DNA of 64,000 bases from Phoronis australis (GCA_002633005.1 NMRA01000045.1:341131-405130); one strand, 5' to 3'. Counted from the stretch's first letter, positions 1 through 12,474 are shown. Made by a program: numbers and translations. The notes: a model not told the origin generated them from the letters alone.

Positions 1-3000
1 GGTTCGAAGTCAGCTCGTGTTCATGTTCGAGCAGCTGACTGGAGAATAAACTGTTGAGCAACGGACTCCGTGAGACTAGTTCATAGAATCCAACAGCAAT
101 CATCTGATAATACAGTGTAAACTGGAGACCCTGGACTTCTGCGATAATGGGAAATGGATAGAATTTACAGAATCTGATTTCTTTCACAGAATTAGAGATT
201 TTGAACTGAACTTCCATATTTCAGTAGCAGACGCCATAATTCTAATATCCAGGGGTCTTAATTAACAAATATTAGGCTGCAAATCGATCGACCACAGTTT
301 CGCAACACATGTTCAAGTAGCTTTCAATCTATGTGAAGGTGGCGCTGCTCTTTTTCGGTTTTGAGAAGTAATAAACATGGCTTGCAGCACGAAAATGGAG
401 TTATAGCATAATTCAGCAGAAAGTAGGGCAATTCCCAGATCAATTTAAACGTTAGTTATCACTCTGAAGTAGTAAAATACAATTTATAATTTAGAATGGA
501 AGAAAAATAGAAATTTGCTAAAACAGATTTCTGTTTTTTATAGCTGAAGACCAGGGTCTCTATTTGAACGGAGGCCTGTTTACAAAAATGTCGTAACCTT
601 ACAGATGTACTTTACAGAGCCTAAACAGAAACGTAGGATCAGTCATAAGATTTGAAGTAAGGCTCGGTTTGGACACTGTAGAAAATACACCCCAGTAAGG
701 ACATTTTAGTGAATTACCATTTTTGTAACTAAGAAAAGCCAGCCATCATGATTTATCTTCAACAACATCAAGTTCTTGACACGTGCACTTACTCATTGTT
801 CAATTATGTGTTTTGACAAAATATCATGTACTGACAGACGGTAAAAACTTCACCACAATATTTGTTTAAAAATACGATTCACTATTCATATTCTACCCAG
901 CAATTAATTGTTAAAAGCCTTGTAAAAAAATAAATTTATTCAAGAACTGGTGTAAAACAAAAATAGACAAAATATGGCGATCTATTTCATGGCGCTCAAA
1001 GCTGAGGCATTCCATTTCTCTACAGATCAAGCTTTGGCGTCTTTAGCACTCTGGTAATCAGTTTTGTTTACTCAAGGAAGATGTGCAATTCATAGGACTT
1101 TTCCAAAGCAATCAGAAGTTGCATGTACAGTTCCTCTCCAAGCCTACTACTCACTTTACAACCAAACTTCTTAACCAATTTCCCCAGTCCCTGCAGTGTG
1201 TGCGATGCCTTCCCAAAATTGCAATGGTTCTTGTGTCTGTTTGTTCTTACTATCCTTTCCTCACTTCAGGTGAATACAAATTGGGATGGTGTTTCTGTTT
1301 TTAGTATCCAAAACCCGAGCTACAACTTCCTCTAACTCCAACCCACGCTGGAAAAAATACAAAAAATTGTTACAGACCAGGAAGTAGACATTATGAACAT
1401 GAAAGATCCAAAAAGAAAGTTCTGTTGTTACAAAGTATTCTTAGCATCTTCCACCTAGAACACCTCGGGTATTTTCATATCCTCAAATTATCCCTCGAAG
1501 TTGTTTCATATCTGTGTATGTGTGAATTTCAGTAACAGCAAAATGTTTGGTAAATAGCTGGTTAAAAACCATGACTTAACTATTCAGGTCTCAAAAGCCA
1601 CATTCAATACTATACAGAATCCTTAGTCTGCCTAACGATGTACTGCTAATTTTTAAGCCTGTAATCACAAGTGTATCTCGGACCTTTGAAGGCATTTTCT
1701 ACGTTAAGAGTCGCATGATTTGCTATGAATGAAGTTTACGCATGCACAGATAAGAAACACCTCAGACGGGAAATTTGAGACTACAAAATACCCGATGGGT
1801 TCCAAATGAGCATCTTTCTCAGAAAAGAGAAACTAAACATCATCGTCACTGATATGGTAAATATAGTACTGATTGCACAATGTGGAAACCAGCTGTCAAT
1901 CTTAGCAATATTTACTTATAGTGATCCTAATTTTGAAAACTAGTTTCACAATACCGGTTATTCAGTTACTGCCAGGTTCGCAAACTAACTTTCATCAAAA
2001 CCAACTATTAATCTTGACAGCTCTATAACTTTGGGTGGCTGAAAAAGAAAATCCAATTATTTTCCCCCTTTAAAGGTTGATATTTTTTTTAACACAAGAA
2101 AAAAACTAATTCTCATAAAATTCACTACAACTGGTGATGAAAGAATCCAACATCTATTTTTAAGCTGTGATAATCGATGAATCCAAAGGTAACAACATAA
2201 CATAAACTTGCGGCTGGATGTAAAACCGGCAGTTTACTTGCCTTTACTGAATTTTTCTCACCGTTCTGACAATAAGAAGAACGAAAATACACTCAAACAT
2301 TATCTATTTTCAACAAAGAAACAAGGTGTCAGATTACTGTTTATCGTTTTAGTTCAACAAGAAACACAATCATGTTAGATCATTAATGTTTTATAATATG
2401 GTTTTGAATAAACAAAAAACGTCCACAAACTGTGCTTGCTTGTGTTCTTGGGTGAAAACAAACAAGGAATAGCTGAGGGGCGTACTAATAAATATTGATT
2501 TTGTACATAGGATGTGCTGCTCACATGGGTGGAGTTTTTCGTCAGATCCCCTACAAAAAAACCTTTTATGATTTAAATTTCCCACAATAGTGTAAACGTT
2601 ACATGTTAGTATGATAGGGAGTCTACAAAAGGGTCTTCTTTGGCAACAGAACGAACAGTTGTTTATTCAATTCCAATTCAAAACGTAACCAAAAAGTTAC
2701 ATGAGAGGGTGCTTTTTTCTCAGAAACTCCCAGCAAAGTGTTTCCCATCTTTAGTGGATACCCAAATATCCAAGTGGAATGCCCCATCAAACTATAGTCA
2801 AGCACTACCGCGTGAGAGCTGCAGAGAAGAGGCGTTACTGAAGATATTTCCGTCACAAGCTCGTCAGCAATACACAACCCATTGATCGCCATGTTCTTAC
2901 CATCACCCACAATGCAACTGGTACCCAAGGCCAAAATATCTACACCCCTCATAAATATGTAAAACTTGAAAGTTCGTTAGACTGACAGATACAAGTACAT

Positions 3001-3600
3001 ATACATGCCCACTAAAACATCTTACACATCTTGCAGCCATATAGCGACTGCAGTATGAAGTACCCTCACTTCATGTGATAATCATGAATCCTAATCAAGA
3101 GCTTCAACAGAAATGCTAATCTTAGATTTCTTTGCACAAACATTTCGATATTTTTACCATTCTAAAACGATCGGGAATATCGCTTTTGTTTAGTTCATAA
3201 ATACTTCTCAGGCCGACATTTTATCCTACTGAGTCCAGTTAATGCTACTGTTAATGAAGAGACAGTGCTTTGAAAGAAAATGTTTTGTGTTTTCTCCATG
3301 CATTTAAAATTTAACATCCTTCCTCCAAGAGAACAATAATGCCAGATTTACAGGGTGCAAAAACGCAATTTTCCAGGATCCACACAATGACGAGAAATCC
3401 CTCAGACATGGAGGAAACCCTTTAAACAAAAGGCGACATTATTTTAAACAGGAAAAGAGTGACGATTAATTCCATCGCCAGAGACGAATTGATACAAATA
3501 AAAATAGCCATGGACACCATCACCCTCGAAGAGGAAATTTTGTTTAAGCAAAACCAGTTAACGGAGCGCACTAGATTTGACTGCTAGAGTTCAAAGCGCA
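1..3600. other. No supportable gene
   Basis: AT-rich sequence with only short, unconserved open frames on both strands. The one recognisable item is at about 950-1085, a diverged fragment (core 'tttcatggcgc' and 'gtttactcaaggaaga') of the dispersed repeat that occurs more completely near 6.1-6.3 kb. The longest reverse frame (2623-2952) has no recognisable domain and no good splice or promoter context. This could be intergenic DNA or an intron of a gene lying to the left. Confidence 0.5.
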
Positions 3601-3641
3601 ACAGATAAGACCCCCTATTTCCTGTTAATCATGAAACTAAT

Positions 3642-3755
3642 TACAATACTGAGGCATTGGTCGGTTATAGCGGTCCCTGATTTAGAGAACCAGGCAATCA
3701 CTGAAAAACAGGCTCATTATTTAGTGGATGAAACTGGTTCTCTAAATCAGGGACC
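3642..3755. repeat. Hairpin repeat, copy 1
   Basis: The sequence shows a perfect 22-bp inverted repeat: 3672-3693 (ggtccctgatttagagaac...) pairs with 3734-3755, leaving a 40-bp loop. The whole 110-bp unit, including about 30 bp to the left of the hairpin, recurs at 4038-4151. An N lies directly after the right arm at 3756. It looks like a small non-autonomous fold-back element; the family is not recognised. Confidence 0.75.
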
Positions 3756-3861
3756 NCATTGCTAAACCGCGGTCTCTGAGGCCGTCGTTGCACTCAATGT
3801 TATCATCGATCTTAATCTAAAAGGTCGGGGATTCGCGTTTCCTATTAGCACAGGGCGGTAA

Positions 3862-4040
3862 TCACCAATCGTCAAAAGTAGGGGATGGGCGCTTAACCGA
3901 GAGGTGGGCGCTTAATTGGAAATCTTCAAAAATAGCAGGGGGGCGGTTAACCGAGCAGTGGGCGGTTAAATCGAAAATCCACCTAAAGTAGGGGTGGGCG
4001 GTTAACTGAGCATGGGCGTTAACCCGAACGATTACGGTAC
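3862..4040. repeat. GGGCGGTTAA minisatellite
   Basis: About three to four diverged units of roughly 55 bp containing 'gtgggcggttaaccgag'-like text alternate with an A-rich spacer. The same unit family occurs in reverse orientation at about 41.95-42.13 kb. Here it lies between the two copies of the hairpin repeat. The open reading frame across it is a by-product of the repeat. Confidence 0.7.
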
Positions 4041-4151
4041 AATACTGAGGCATTGGTCGGTTATAGCGGTCCCTGATTTAGAGAACCAGGCAATCACTGA
4101 AAAACAGGCTCATTATTTAGTGGATGAAACTGATTCTCTAAATCAGGGACC
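4038..4151. repeat. Hairpin repeat, copy 2
   Basis: Second copy of the 110-bp hairpin unit. The arms are 4068-4089 and 4130-4151 and differ by one mismatch (ctgattctc in place of ctggttctc). The left flank 'acaatactgaggcattggtc' is identical to copy 1, so the two are direct repeats enclosing the minisatellite. Confidence 0.75.
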
Positions 4152-4159
4152 GATATATC

Positions 4160-5150
4160 CAACCAGTGCCCAAAACTGACATCTTCTTACTAACAGAAAG
4201 GATCTGACACTTTTTTGCAGTTTCGAACACAAAACAAGGTTACAAAACATAGGTAATCTTGACATTGTTTCCAGTACAAACAAAACAAGAAAAGAGATTG
4301 TGTTTCAATTCATTTTCTTGTTTTTTGTTGTCAAATCAGCAAAAAAATGGCATAACATTCATGTATACATACAGAAACCAAAGATCAAAAGCACAAACAA
4401 TGATTTGTACACGCTTATTTTGACAAACCAGTCTTACAATTTTTGAGACACATCTTAAACTAAGCTCTTAAGAAATTGAAAAATACAGTCTATTCACTAC
4501 CAGCACAAATTCGCCATTATGCTAGAAAATGAGATTTTGTGTTCACACTGCAATGGTTCTGCGAGTTTGGAACACGTGTGCTTCAGGTTTGCAATGTTAG
4601 AACTGATGTTAGAACGAGGCATTGTGACCTTAATATTAAAGCACAACAATCATTTTTCCAAACATTTTTGCAGTGCAAGTAATGAATAGAATAAATACAT
4701 CACCTTCCAAGGCGTCCTGTTTATTGTATCAATAATCAAACACCGCAGACAAGATAAACATTTTAAAAGTCATAGATAAAAATCAGAAATACAAAATGAT
4801 TTTGTATTTATTCAAAAGCAAAACATCATGTGTCAGGGACTGAAACTGATATTCGTCTTTAGCAGTATAAATGTCACAAGTGAAACAAAATTAGTGTTTA
4901 GGAAAGCACCAAGCGTCACCGGATGTAAACTGCACGCATCGTGAATCATATGAATCACGACTGATGAGTTGCGCAAAAACAAAGACGCAGTCAAGAAAGT
5001 ACAAATAAAAGAGAATTTTTTGAAGAACGTTTCGAAACTTTTCACTCTATGCTTTTTAAGGTGCATGAGACATTCCATATTCACAAAGTAACTAGTGTTT
5101 TCATGAACCCAGTGCATATGAAGGAAGATTTACGAACCTCAGCAAAGCAC
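4160..5150. other. No supportable gene
   Basis: AT-rich and without a recognisable coding segment. A reverse-strand frame at 4833-5117 has no domain and ordinary non-coding composition. A YY1-like GCCGCCATTT lies at about 5164-5173, which hints that a promoter region begins to the right. Confidence 0.4.
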
Positions 5151-5159
5151 ATCACTGCG

Positions 5160-5434
5160 ACCAGCCGCCATTTCGAGATTTCCTAAGTTTTTCGCCCACA
5201 CTCTCATATACAGAATAATTTGTTCTAAAAAGATGTAATAAAGTTGCTTAAAGTAAAATTTTACTGTTTTTTTTTACTAATTTTATAATAATTATGATTA
5301 TTTGGATTCATAGGGTACTTTTAGTAATCCGTATGTTATATTAGATGCTGCAAGTTTGGAGATTACCGAAATCCCGTGCTCCTGACGTCATTCATGTAAA
5401 CAGGAAGCTGTTTATATTTGATCGAAGTGAAGAG
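5160..5434 (+). promoter_or_regulatory. Possible CHMP2 promoter and 5'UTR exon
   Basis: A palindromic CRE (TGACGTCA, 5383-5390) is followed by an ETS-like 'aggaag' and then by a strong donor, GAAGAG|gtgagg, at 5434/5435. The CHMP2 start codon sits 11 bases inside an exon whose acceptor is at 8687/8688, so an upstream non-coding exon must exist. This is the best candidate seen on the + strand. The link is inference; no transcript evidence is visible. Confidence 0.35.
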
Positions 5435-5599
5435 GTGAGGTTCTCTGTGGATTTAGTAAATCTTCTATTAAGTAAGTTCAGCGAGTTTTATTTTCCTGTT
5501 TTTTGTCATAGAGAGCTATATTTTGTTCTAGTTTCATATTTGACTTCTGTTTGGAAAGTTCTTGTATTATCATTCACTTGCCAATGAATTGAAACATGA

Positions 5600-6890
5600 A
5601 AGCTGCTATCTCTTACTCTGTGCTGAATGGGTGAGTGTAGCCAGCTAACTGTATGAAGCCTGTCGTCAAAATACAGCTAGGTACCACTGTGTGTATTTCT
5701 TCCATAGACCCCGAAATTCCGAAATTGCACACAGCCATGGTAGTCCTGCTCGTCACCGCGCCGTGAAACATGTAAAGCTAAAGACCGGATGGGGCGCATG
5801 CAAAATCTGGGAATCAACCAACACTCACCTTGTCCGTTACAGCCGTTTAAGTGAAAAACAATGCAATAAACGTCATTTTCTTGTGTAACTCTCCACCTTT
5901 AGTAACAATGAAAAGTTTGTCGTCGTTTTGAAAACAATACGCTTGTGTCACGTGTACGCGCCATTTCCTAATTTTTTGTGACACCTCTCGGGAGATGATG
6001 ATGATTTCTTCTGAAATTTGGTTTTTCGGTATCAAAACTCTAAATACTTATACTGAAGTGAATCGAGTTCCGGTAATTTGTTGTGACGTGTATGCAACCT
6101 CGTGAAAGCAGAACAGTTGATTGATCGACGAAAAAAGAAACTGGCCAATAGATGACGCAATATTTCATGGCGCCGAAAACCGTCACTAAAGATCATTCCA
6201 CAACTTTAGCAGCAGAATAACAGCAGAACGCCACTTTTGCCAACACCGTTAAATAATTTAGTTTACTCAAGGAAGACTGTAGTTTTTAATGACACTAATT
6301 TTGTGTTAGATTTTTTCTTGTCACTTTTTTACCCACCTAGGTGCAAAGCTAATTTATATACAGCTTAGTACCAAGGCTACTAGTAGGATGAGTATAGCCT
6401 TGGTGCAAAGCTGTATAAATACACAACATTGCACCGATGTGGATAAAATCCGACCAATTAAAGTCTGACACAAAACTAGCGTTACTGAAAACTACATTCT
6501 TCCTTAAGTAAACTAAATTACATCGGTTCTTGTGGATGTGCTCCTGGTGAACCATGTCAACCTCTGGCGTTGGTCTCTAACACTGACTGGTTAACAGATA
6601 ATTACTGAATTACTTGTCAGCTGAATGGTTAACATGCGTGCTGGTTTTATCAGTGTTAGTGGTTCGACAACTTCGATTCCTTGGTTGGGTAATTTTGGCA
6701 GTTACTACATGGTTTTAGAAAATTTGGCATTCCATCTGTGTTATGCCTCTAAAGTTGTGACTTTTGCTGCCATGAAATAGCAACATTTATTTGCCAGTTT
6801 CTTTTTTGACAATTTTTCAATCAACTGTTCTTGTTCCACTAGGTTGTGTACATGTCACAACAAATTCAGAACTTCATTGTAAGTTTTAAC
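5600..6890. repeat. Fold-back repeat, related to 60.6 kb element
   Basis: About 5630-6390 aligns by eye with 60636-61440, sharing anchors such as 'gcgcatgcaaaatctgg', 'aataaacgtcattt', 'cgcgccattt' and 'agaaactgg'. In addition 6060-6290 is present again in inverted orientation at about 6486-6880 (for example 'gtttactcaagga' against 'tccttaagtaaac'), which makes a large imperfect palindrome. No coding capacity is visible, so this is likely a non-autonomous fold-back or TIR element. Confidence 0.65.
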
Positions 6891-7134
6891 TTATTTTAAT
6901 GGCTGACTCGTCAGCAAAGTATTTAACCAATAGTTTAATTGAATTATCTGAGTCAGACTGTGAATATAGTTTTTTCTTTGTGAGAAGTCAGTTTTGTCTC
7001 GTAACAATGTTATGTAATACTTTGTGTGGTGAATATAAAAAATAACCTAGTTTGGCCAAAAACGTTGTCAGGTGTCATCTATTGACTAAAGAGGTCACTG
7101 TCGAGTGAATAGTCACGTTGTATTTTAACACCAG

Positions 7135-9418
7135 CATACCAAATTTCAGTGCAAAATTTGCTGCTGTGAAGCTGTCCTTATCTCCGGAAGGATGTCACCA
7201 AAAATACCAAACAGCGTGTGTGCATGTCACGAGCGTAATATTTAGACAATGACAATAGACATGTCTTTCATGGTTACAAAGCGATGAAGAATTATGGAAT
7301 CAAAAGATGTTCACTTAAATTGATGCAACGGGAGAGATGCGTGTTGGTTGACTCACAGATTTTACGTGCACCCCGTCAGTCATTAGCTCTACACGTTGAT
7401 ATAAGTTTCATGATGGGGTGACAAATAGATGTGTGTGAAATTTTGAGGTCTGGTGGAGCTTAGCACGCAGTATTTCTTAGCTGTATTTTAGCACTAGTCT
7501 TCATGCAGCTACTGTGGCTCTGGCTATGCAACTGTAGTGTAACCTTGGAGCAAAGCCGAATGTACTTTGACGTTAGTTTTCATGCTGCTAGCTGGTTGGC
7601 TATGCTAAATGGTAAGTAATAAGTTGTCATTACTCCATTATCACTAGCCAAATTTAGAGGTTCCTTGATACCTGATAGGTGTTTCTAGATTGGGCTAGTT
7701 GAGGGGCATATGATGTAGCTTTGCCCAAATACTTAGTATAGGCATAAAAGAATTCCCCCATGTCCCCTCCTATCCCCCCTCCCCATCCCAATTGCCAACT
7801 ATTTTTCTTCCCCGGTTGCACCCGTTCCACCCCTTCCTTGGTTCGTCACGGCGTTTTCCCGTTGCTCCCAACTTGTTCGATTCTATAGCCCAACAACAAG
7901 TTGGGAAGATTACCCCTGTATCCAATATCTTACACGACTGATTAACTCCATTCTGGTATTCATGGTTGGAGGGCCAACTCTCTTTTGTTCAATTAGTGCT
8001 CTAATCTTCAATAAGATCGTATCTAGCCTGACTGGGCTGTGCTGCTAAAAACAAAAGTTAAGTTATAACATATTTGAACATAAACCAATAGCATTTCTGA
8101 AATCCTCATCAAATGGTGATCATGTTTAGTTTTTGAATTGCCAAAATTGCCCAACTGCAACCGAAGTTACGATAATCTATTCTTTCCGAATGTACCAATT
8201 CACTCTGGGTTTGACAGTGTTCACACGTGGTCTGTAATAAGCCTGGTAGATAATTGGCGTGCCTGTTGTCATAATAGACAAAAGGCTGTGCTTGGCAGTT
8301 AACAAAGAAGCTAGATGTTATCACACGCTCAGGACCCCCTTCGTCTGGTAAAGTTACTGAACGGGAAAACGCTGTCATGTGTCACTGATTTCACCATCCT
8401 TCTTATATATCTTTCCTATGTTTTTCCATTTGATGATCCATTACCATATTTTTTCTTGTTTTCCTGAATCTGGAAGAGACAATTTTCTGCACCCAACCCC
8501 CCTCCTAATCCAATTTCACTCCAGTTTTAAGTGATTGTCTGTTTTGTACAATCAAAGACCGTTATATTCACTTGATGCCATTGAGTTTTGAATAAAAATC
8601 GTGTGAGCCACCAAAATCAAACTTAACCTTCGTCAATCACCTCATTTCACACACCCAACATTATATGCCCATATCTATCTGTTTCAGAAGCACACATCAT
8701 GGAGTGGTTATTTGGGAAAAAGAAGACTCCTGAGCAGATGCTGAGACAGAACCAGAGGGCGCTCAACAAAGCCATGAGAGATCTGGATAGGGAACGAACG
8801 AAAATGGAGAGTCAAGAAAAGAAGATCATTGCCGATATAAAGAAAATGGCTAAACAGGGCCAAATGGTACAGTTTTCGGGATCAGTTTTCCATCCCTTTC
8901 CACATGTATATCAAGAACTTCGTAAGAAATTTTTGCAACAAATACTGTCACATAATTATAACCTTGATTACTTTTCTGAGCAAGGAATGTTAATGAGCCA
9001 AAGTGTAGTTGTGAGTATTTACTGTGGTATTGTAATGCCTAAAGTAGCCAACCTTGCTCACGCTTTTCACATTGAAACCTTTATGCGTTGACCACAGATC
9101 TGACTGTGCAAGTGAACTTGGGTATCTTTAAGAGGTGGACTTCAAGTACATAAATGGAGACCTCTAACAATGAAGATCTTGAGTTGTTTGTTGTTCTTAA
9201 AGTCTCACACAGTGCCGTATTTGAAAGCCATTGTGTTTGTTTTATGTTTTGTGCTGGAACACTTTGGTTTCGTTCTTTTTAATACAAAGGTTTGGCATTT
9301 CGACTATCACATGGTACAACCGTGAACTGAATGGAGTCCACTGATTACTTCAACAGGACGATTCACCACCAGTAGCTTCATTCATTTGAGTTTGTTGTTT
9401 GTGACTTTGGTTTGACCT
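7135..9418 (+). repeat. 2.28-kb duplicated block, copy A
   Basis: Nearly identical to 9699-11976, with scattered substitutions and a few short indels. It starts at 'cataccaaatttcag' and ends exactly at the run of Ns. It contains the first coding exon of CHMP2 plus flanking intron. Because both duplicated ends coincide with the assembly gap, the simplest reading is two alleles placed in tandem. A real tandem duplication is not excluded. Confidence 0.85.
8688..8866 (+). CDS. CHMP2A: CHMP2 first coding exon (copy A)
   Basis: ESCRT-III subunit of the CHMP2/Vps2 family. It opens with acceptor ctgtttcag at 8687, 11 bases of 5'UTR and the ATG at 8699, and closes at donor gtacag (8867). The coding part is 56 codons, from MEWLFGKKKTPEQ to IADIKKMAKQGQM, covering the basic amphipathic N-terminus and the first core helix of an ESCRT-III protein. 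Phase 0 at the donor fits the next exon (12295), which starts with Asp-Ala-Val. The encoded 56 residues are identical to those of copy B at 11258. Only one of the two can be used per transcript, since both carry the start codon, and copy A is likely the second allele of the same exon. Confidence 0.85.
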
Positions 9419-9698
9419 NNNNNNNNNNNNNNNNNNNNNNNNNNNNNNNNNNNNNNNNNNNNNNNNNNNNNNNNNNNNNNNNNNNNNNNNNNNNNNNNNN
9501 NNNNNNNNNNNNNNNNNNNNNNNNNNNNNNNNNNNNNNNNNNNNNNNNNNNNNNNNNNNNNNNNNNNNNNNNNNNNNNNNNNNNNNNNNNNNNNNNNNNN
9601 NNNNNNNNNNNNNNNNNNNNNNNNNNNNNNNNNNNNNNNNNNNNNNNNNNNNNNNNNNNNNNNNNNNNNNNNNNNNNNNNNNNNNNNNNNNNNNNNNN
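9419..9698. other. Assembly gap (280 N)
   Basis: A run of Ns. The sequence before it equals the end of duplicated copy B, and the sequence after it equals the start of copy A. Confidence 0.98.
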
Positions 9699-11976
9699 CA
9701 TACCAAATTTCAGTGCAAAATTTGCTGCTGTGAAGCTGTCCTTATCTCTGGAAGGATGTCACCAAAACTACCAAACAGCGTGTGTGCATGTCATGAGCGT
9801 AATGTTTAGACAATGACTATAGACATTTCTTTCATGGTTACAAAGCGGTGAAGAATTATGGAAGCAAATGATGTTCACTTAAATTGATGCAACGGGAGAG
9901 ATGCGTGTTGGTTGACTCACAGTTTTTATGTGCACCCCGTCAGTCATTAGCTTTACACGTTGATATAATTTTCATGATGGGGTGACAAATAGATGTGTGT
10001 GAAATTTTGAGGTCTGGTGGAGCTTAGCACGCAATATTTCTTAGCTGTATTTTGGCACTAGTCTTCATGCAGCTACTGTGGCTCTCTGGCTTTGCAACTG
10101 TAGTGTAACCTTGGGGCAAAGCCGAATGTACTTTGACGTTAGTTTTCATGGCAGCTAGCTGGTTGGCTATGCTAAATGGTAAGTAATAAGTTGTCATTAC
10201 TCCATTATCACTAGCCAAATTTAGGGGTTCCTTGATACCCGATAGGTGTTTCTGGATTGAGCTAGTTGAGGGGCATATGATGTAGCTTTGCCCAAATACT
10301 TAGTATAGGTATAAAAGAATTCCCCCACGTCCCCTCCTATCCCCCCACTCCCCATCCCAATTGCCAACTATTTTTCTTCCCCGGTTGCACCCGTTCCACC
10401 CCTTCCTTGGTTCGTCACGACGTTTTCCCGTTGCTCCCAACTTGTTCGATTCTATAGCCCAACAACAAGTTGGGAAGATTACCCCTGTATCCAATATCTT
10501 ACACGACTGATTAACTCCATTCTGGCATTCATGGTTGGAGGGCCAACTCTCTTTTGTTCGATTAGTGCTCTAATCTTCAATAAGATCGTATCTAGCCTGA
10601 CTGGGCTGTGCTGCTAAAAATAAAAGTTGAGTTATAACATATTTGAACATAAACCAATAGCATTTCTGAAATCCTCGTCAAATGGTGATCATGTTTAGTT
10701 TTGAATTGCCAAAATTGCCCAACTGCAACCGAAGTTACGATAATCTATTCTTTCCGAATGTACCAACTCACTCTGGGTTTGACAGTATTCACACGTGTTC
10801 GGTAATAAGCCTGGTAGATAATTGGCATGCCTGTTGTTATAATAGACAAAAGATTGTGCTTGGCAGTTAACCAAGAAGGTAGATGTTATCACACGCTCAG
10901 AACCCCCTTTGTCTGGTAAAGTCACTGAACGCTGTCATGTGTCACTGATTTCACCATCCTTCTTATATATCTTTCCTATGTTTTTCCATTTGATGATCCG
11001 TTACCATATTTTTCTTGTTTTCCTGAATCTGGAAGAGAGAATTTTGTGCACCCAGCCCCCCTCCTTATCCAATTTCACTCCAGTTTTAAGTGATTGTCTG
11101 TTTCGTAAAATTAAAGTACGTTATATTCACTTGATGCCATTGAGTTTTGAATAAAAATCGTGTGAGCCACCAAAATCAAACTTAACCTTCGTCAATCGCC
11201 TCATTTCAAACACCCTACATTATTTGCCCATATCTATCTGTTTCAGAAGCACACATCATGGAGTGGTTATTTGGGAAAAAGAAGACTCCTGAGCAGATGC
11301 TGAGACAGAACCAGAGGGCGCTCAACAAAGCCATGAGAGATCTCGATAGGGAACGAACGAAAATGGAGAGTCAAGAAAAGAAGATCATCGCCGATATAAA
11401 GAAAATGGCTAAACAGGGTCAAATGGTACAGTTTTCGGGATCAGTTTTCCATCCCTTTCCACATGTATGTCAAGAACTTCGCAAGAAATTTTTTCAACAA
11501 ATACTGTCACATAATTATTACCTTGATTACTTTTCTGAGCAAGGAATGTTAATTAGCCAAAGTTTAGTTGTGAGTATTTACTGTGGTATTGTAATGCCTA
11601 AAGTAGCCAACCTTGGTCACGCTATTCCCATTGAAACCTTTATACATTGACCACAGATCTGACTGTGCAAGTGAACTTGGGCATCTTTAAGAGGTGGACT
11701 TAAGTGCATAAATGGAGACCTCTAACAATGAAGACCTTGAGTTGTTTGTTGTTCTTAAAGTCCCACACAGTGCCGTATTTGAAAGCCATTGTGTTTGTTT
11801 TATGTTTTGTGCTGGAACACTTTGTTTTCGTTCTTTTTAATACAAAGGTTTGGCATTTCGACTATCACATGGTACAACCGTGAACTGAATGGAGTCCACT
11901 GATTACTTCAACAGGACGATTCACCACCAGTAGCTTCATTCATTTGAGTTTGTTGTTTGTGACTTTGGTTTGACCT
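9699..11976 (+). repeat. 2.28-kb duplicated block, copy B
   Basis: Second copy of 7135-9418. It is contiguous with the unique sequence leading to the next CHMP2 exon, so this copy belongs to the same contig as the rest of the gene. Small differences such as gtctccgg/gtctctgg and short indels are of the kind expected between alleles. Confidence 0.85.
11247..11425 (+). CDS. CHMP2A: CHMP2, ESCRT-III subunit, coding exon 1
   Basis: First coding exon of a complete CHMP2 gene (exons 11258-11425, 12295-12474, 14142-14334, 15371-15489; 660 nt, 219 codons plus stop, close to the ~220 residues usual for CHMP2 proteins). CHMP2 caps or co-polymerises with CHMP3/CHMP4 filaments on endosomal and other membranes, and recruits the AAA ATPase VPS4 for multivesicular body formation, cytokinetic abscission and membrane repair. 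Visible here are the ATG at 11258, 11 bases after acceptor ctgtttcag, a basic N-terminal segment (LFGKKKTPEQ) and helix 1. All exon junctions keep frame (phases 0, 0, 1). I chose 2A over 2B from overall resemblance, so the paralogue is less certain than the family. Confidence 0.9.
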
Positions 11977-12104
11977 TATTAGCTCTGTATATGACGTATG
12001 TTTTATAAATGGTTTATGCTACATTTTAACGTTTTCAAATAAGTAATTAAAGTTTTGAGTAGTTGCCTTGGAGGAACCTTTCAGAGATAAAATGCTGCAA
12101 TGAT

Positions 12105-12262
12105 CAGGGGCAGATCCAGGATTTTGAGTTAGGGGGTGGCAGGGCAGAGTATTAGCCAGGATTTTGCCCGTCAGACATTCGCACCCCCAAACTACCAAAT
12201 GGTATCCAGGAAAATTTTAGGGGGGCCATGGCCCCCGAGGCCCCCTTCTAAATCCGTCATTG
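12105..12262. mobile_element. MITE, CAGGGGC family, copy 1
   Basis: Starts CAGGGGCAGATCCAGG and ends CTAAATCCGTCATTG, an imperfect terminal inverted repeat. It is flanked by a perfect 5-bp direct repeat ATGAT (12100-12104 and 12263-12267). Related copies lie at 28727 and 52412, with a fragment at 30444. It sits just upstream of CHMP2 coding exon 2 and ends 32 bases before that exon starts. No coding capacity. Confidence 0.85.
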
Positions 12263-12294
12263 ATGATTCTTTAGCATCAATTTCTGAATTCTAG

Positions 12295-12474
12295 GATGCT
12301 GTTAAAATCATGGCTAAAGATCTGGTTCGTACAAGACGATACGTTAAGAAGTTCATCTTAATGAGGGCCAACATACAAGCAGTTGCCTTAAAAGTCCAGA
12401 CTCTGCGCTCCACCAACGCTATGGCAGAAGCAATGAAGGGAGTAACAAAGGCCATGCAAAAAATGAACAGACAG
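12295..12474 (+). CDS. CHMP2A: CHMP2 coding exon 2
   Basis: 60 codons in phase 0, acceptor tgaattctag and donor CAG|gtaacg. It encodes the helix 1-2 hairpin of the ESCRT-III core (DAVKIMAKDLVRTRRYVKK... to ...TKAMQKMNRQ), the most conserved stretch of CHMP2 proteins. A MITE has inserted just upstream of the acceptor. Confidence 0.95.

Noticed and set aside
2623-2952. 109-codon reverse ORF
   Set aside because: No recognisable domain, no convincing splice or promoter context; likely chance.
4833-5117. 94-codon reverse ORF
   Set aside because: Mostly hydrophobic, AT-driven composition with no domain and no supporting signals.
9350-9816. ORFs running through the N gap
   Set aside because: Their length consists mostly of unknown bases.
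8688-11425. Two separate CHMP2 genes
   Set aside because: Only one set of downstream exons exists and the duplicated blocks end at the gap; an assembly effect is more likely.
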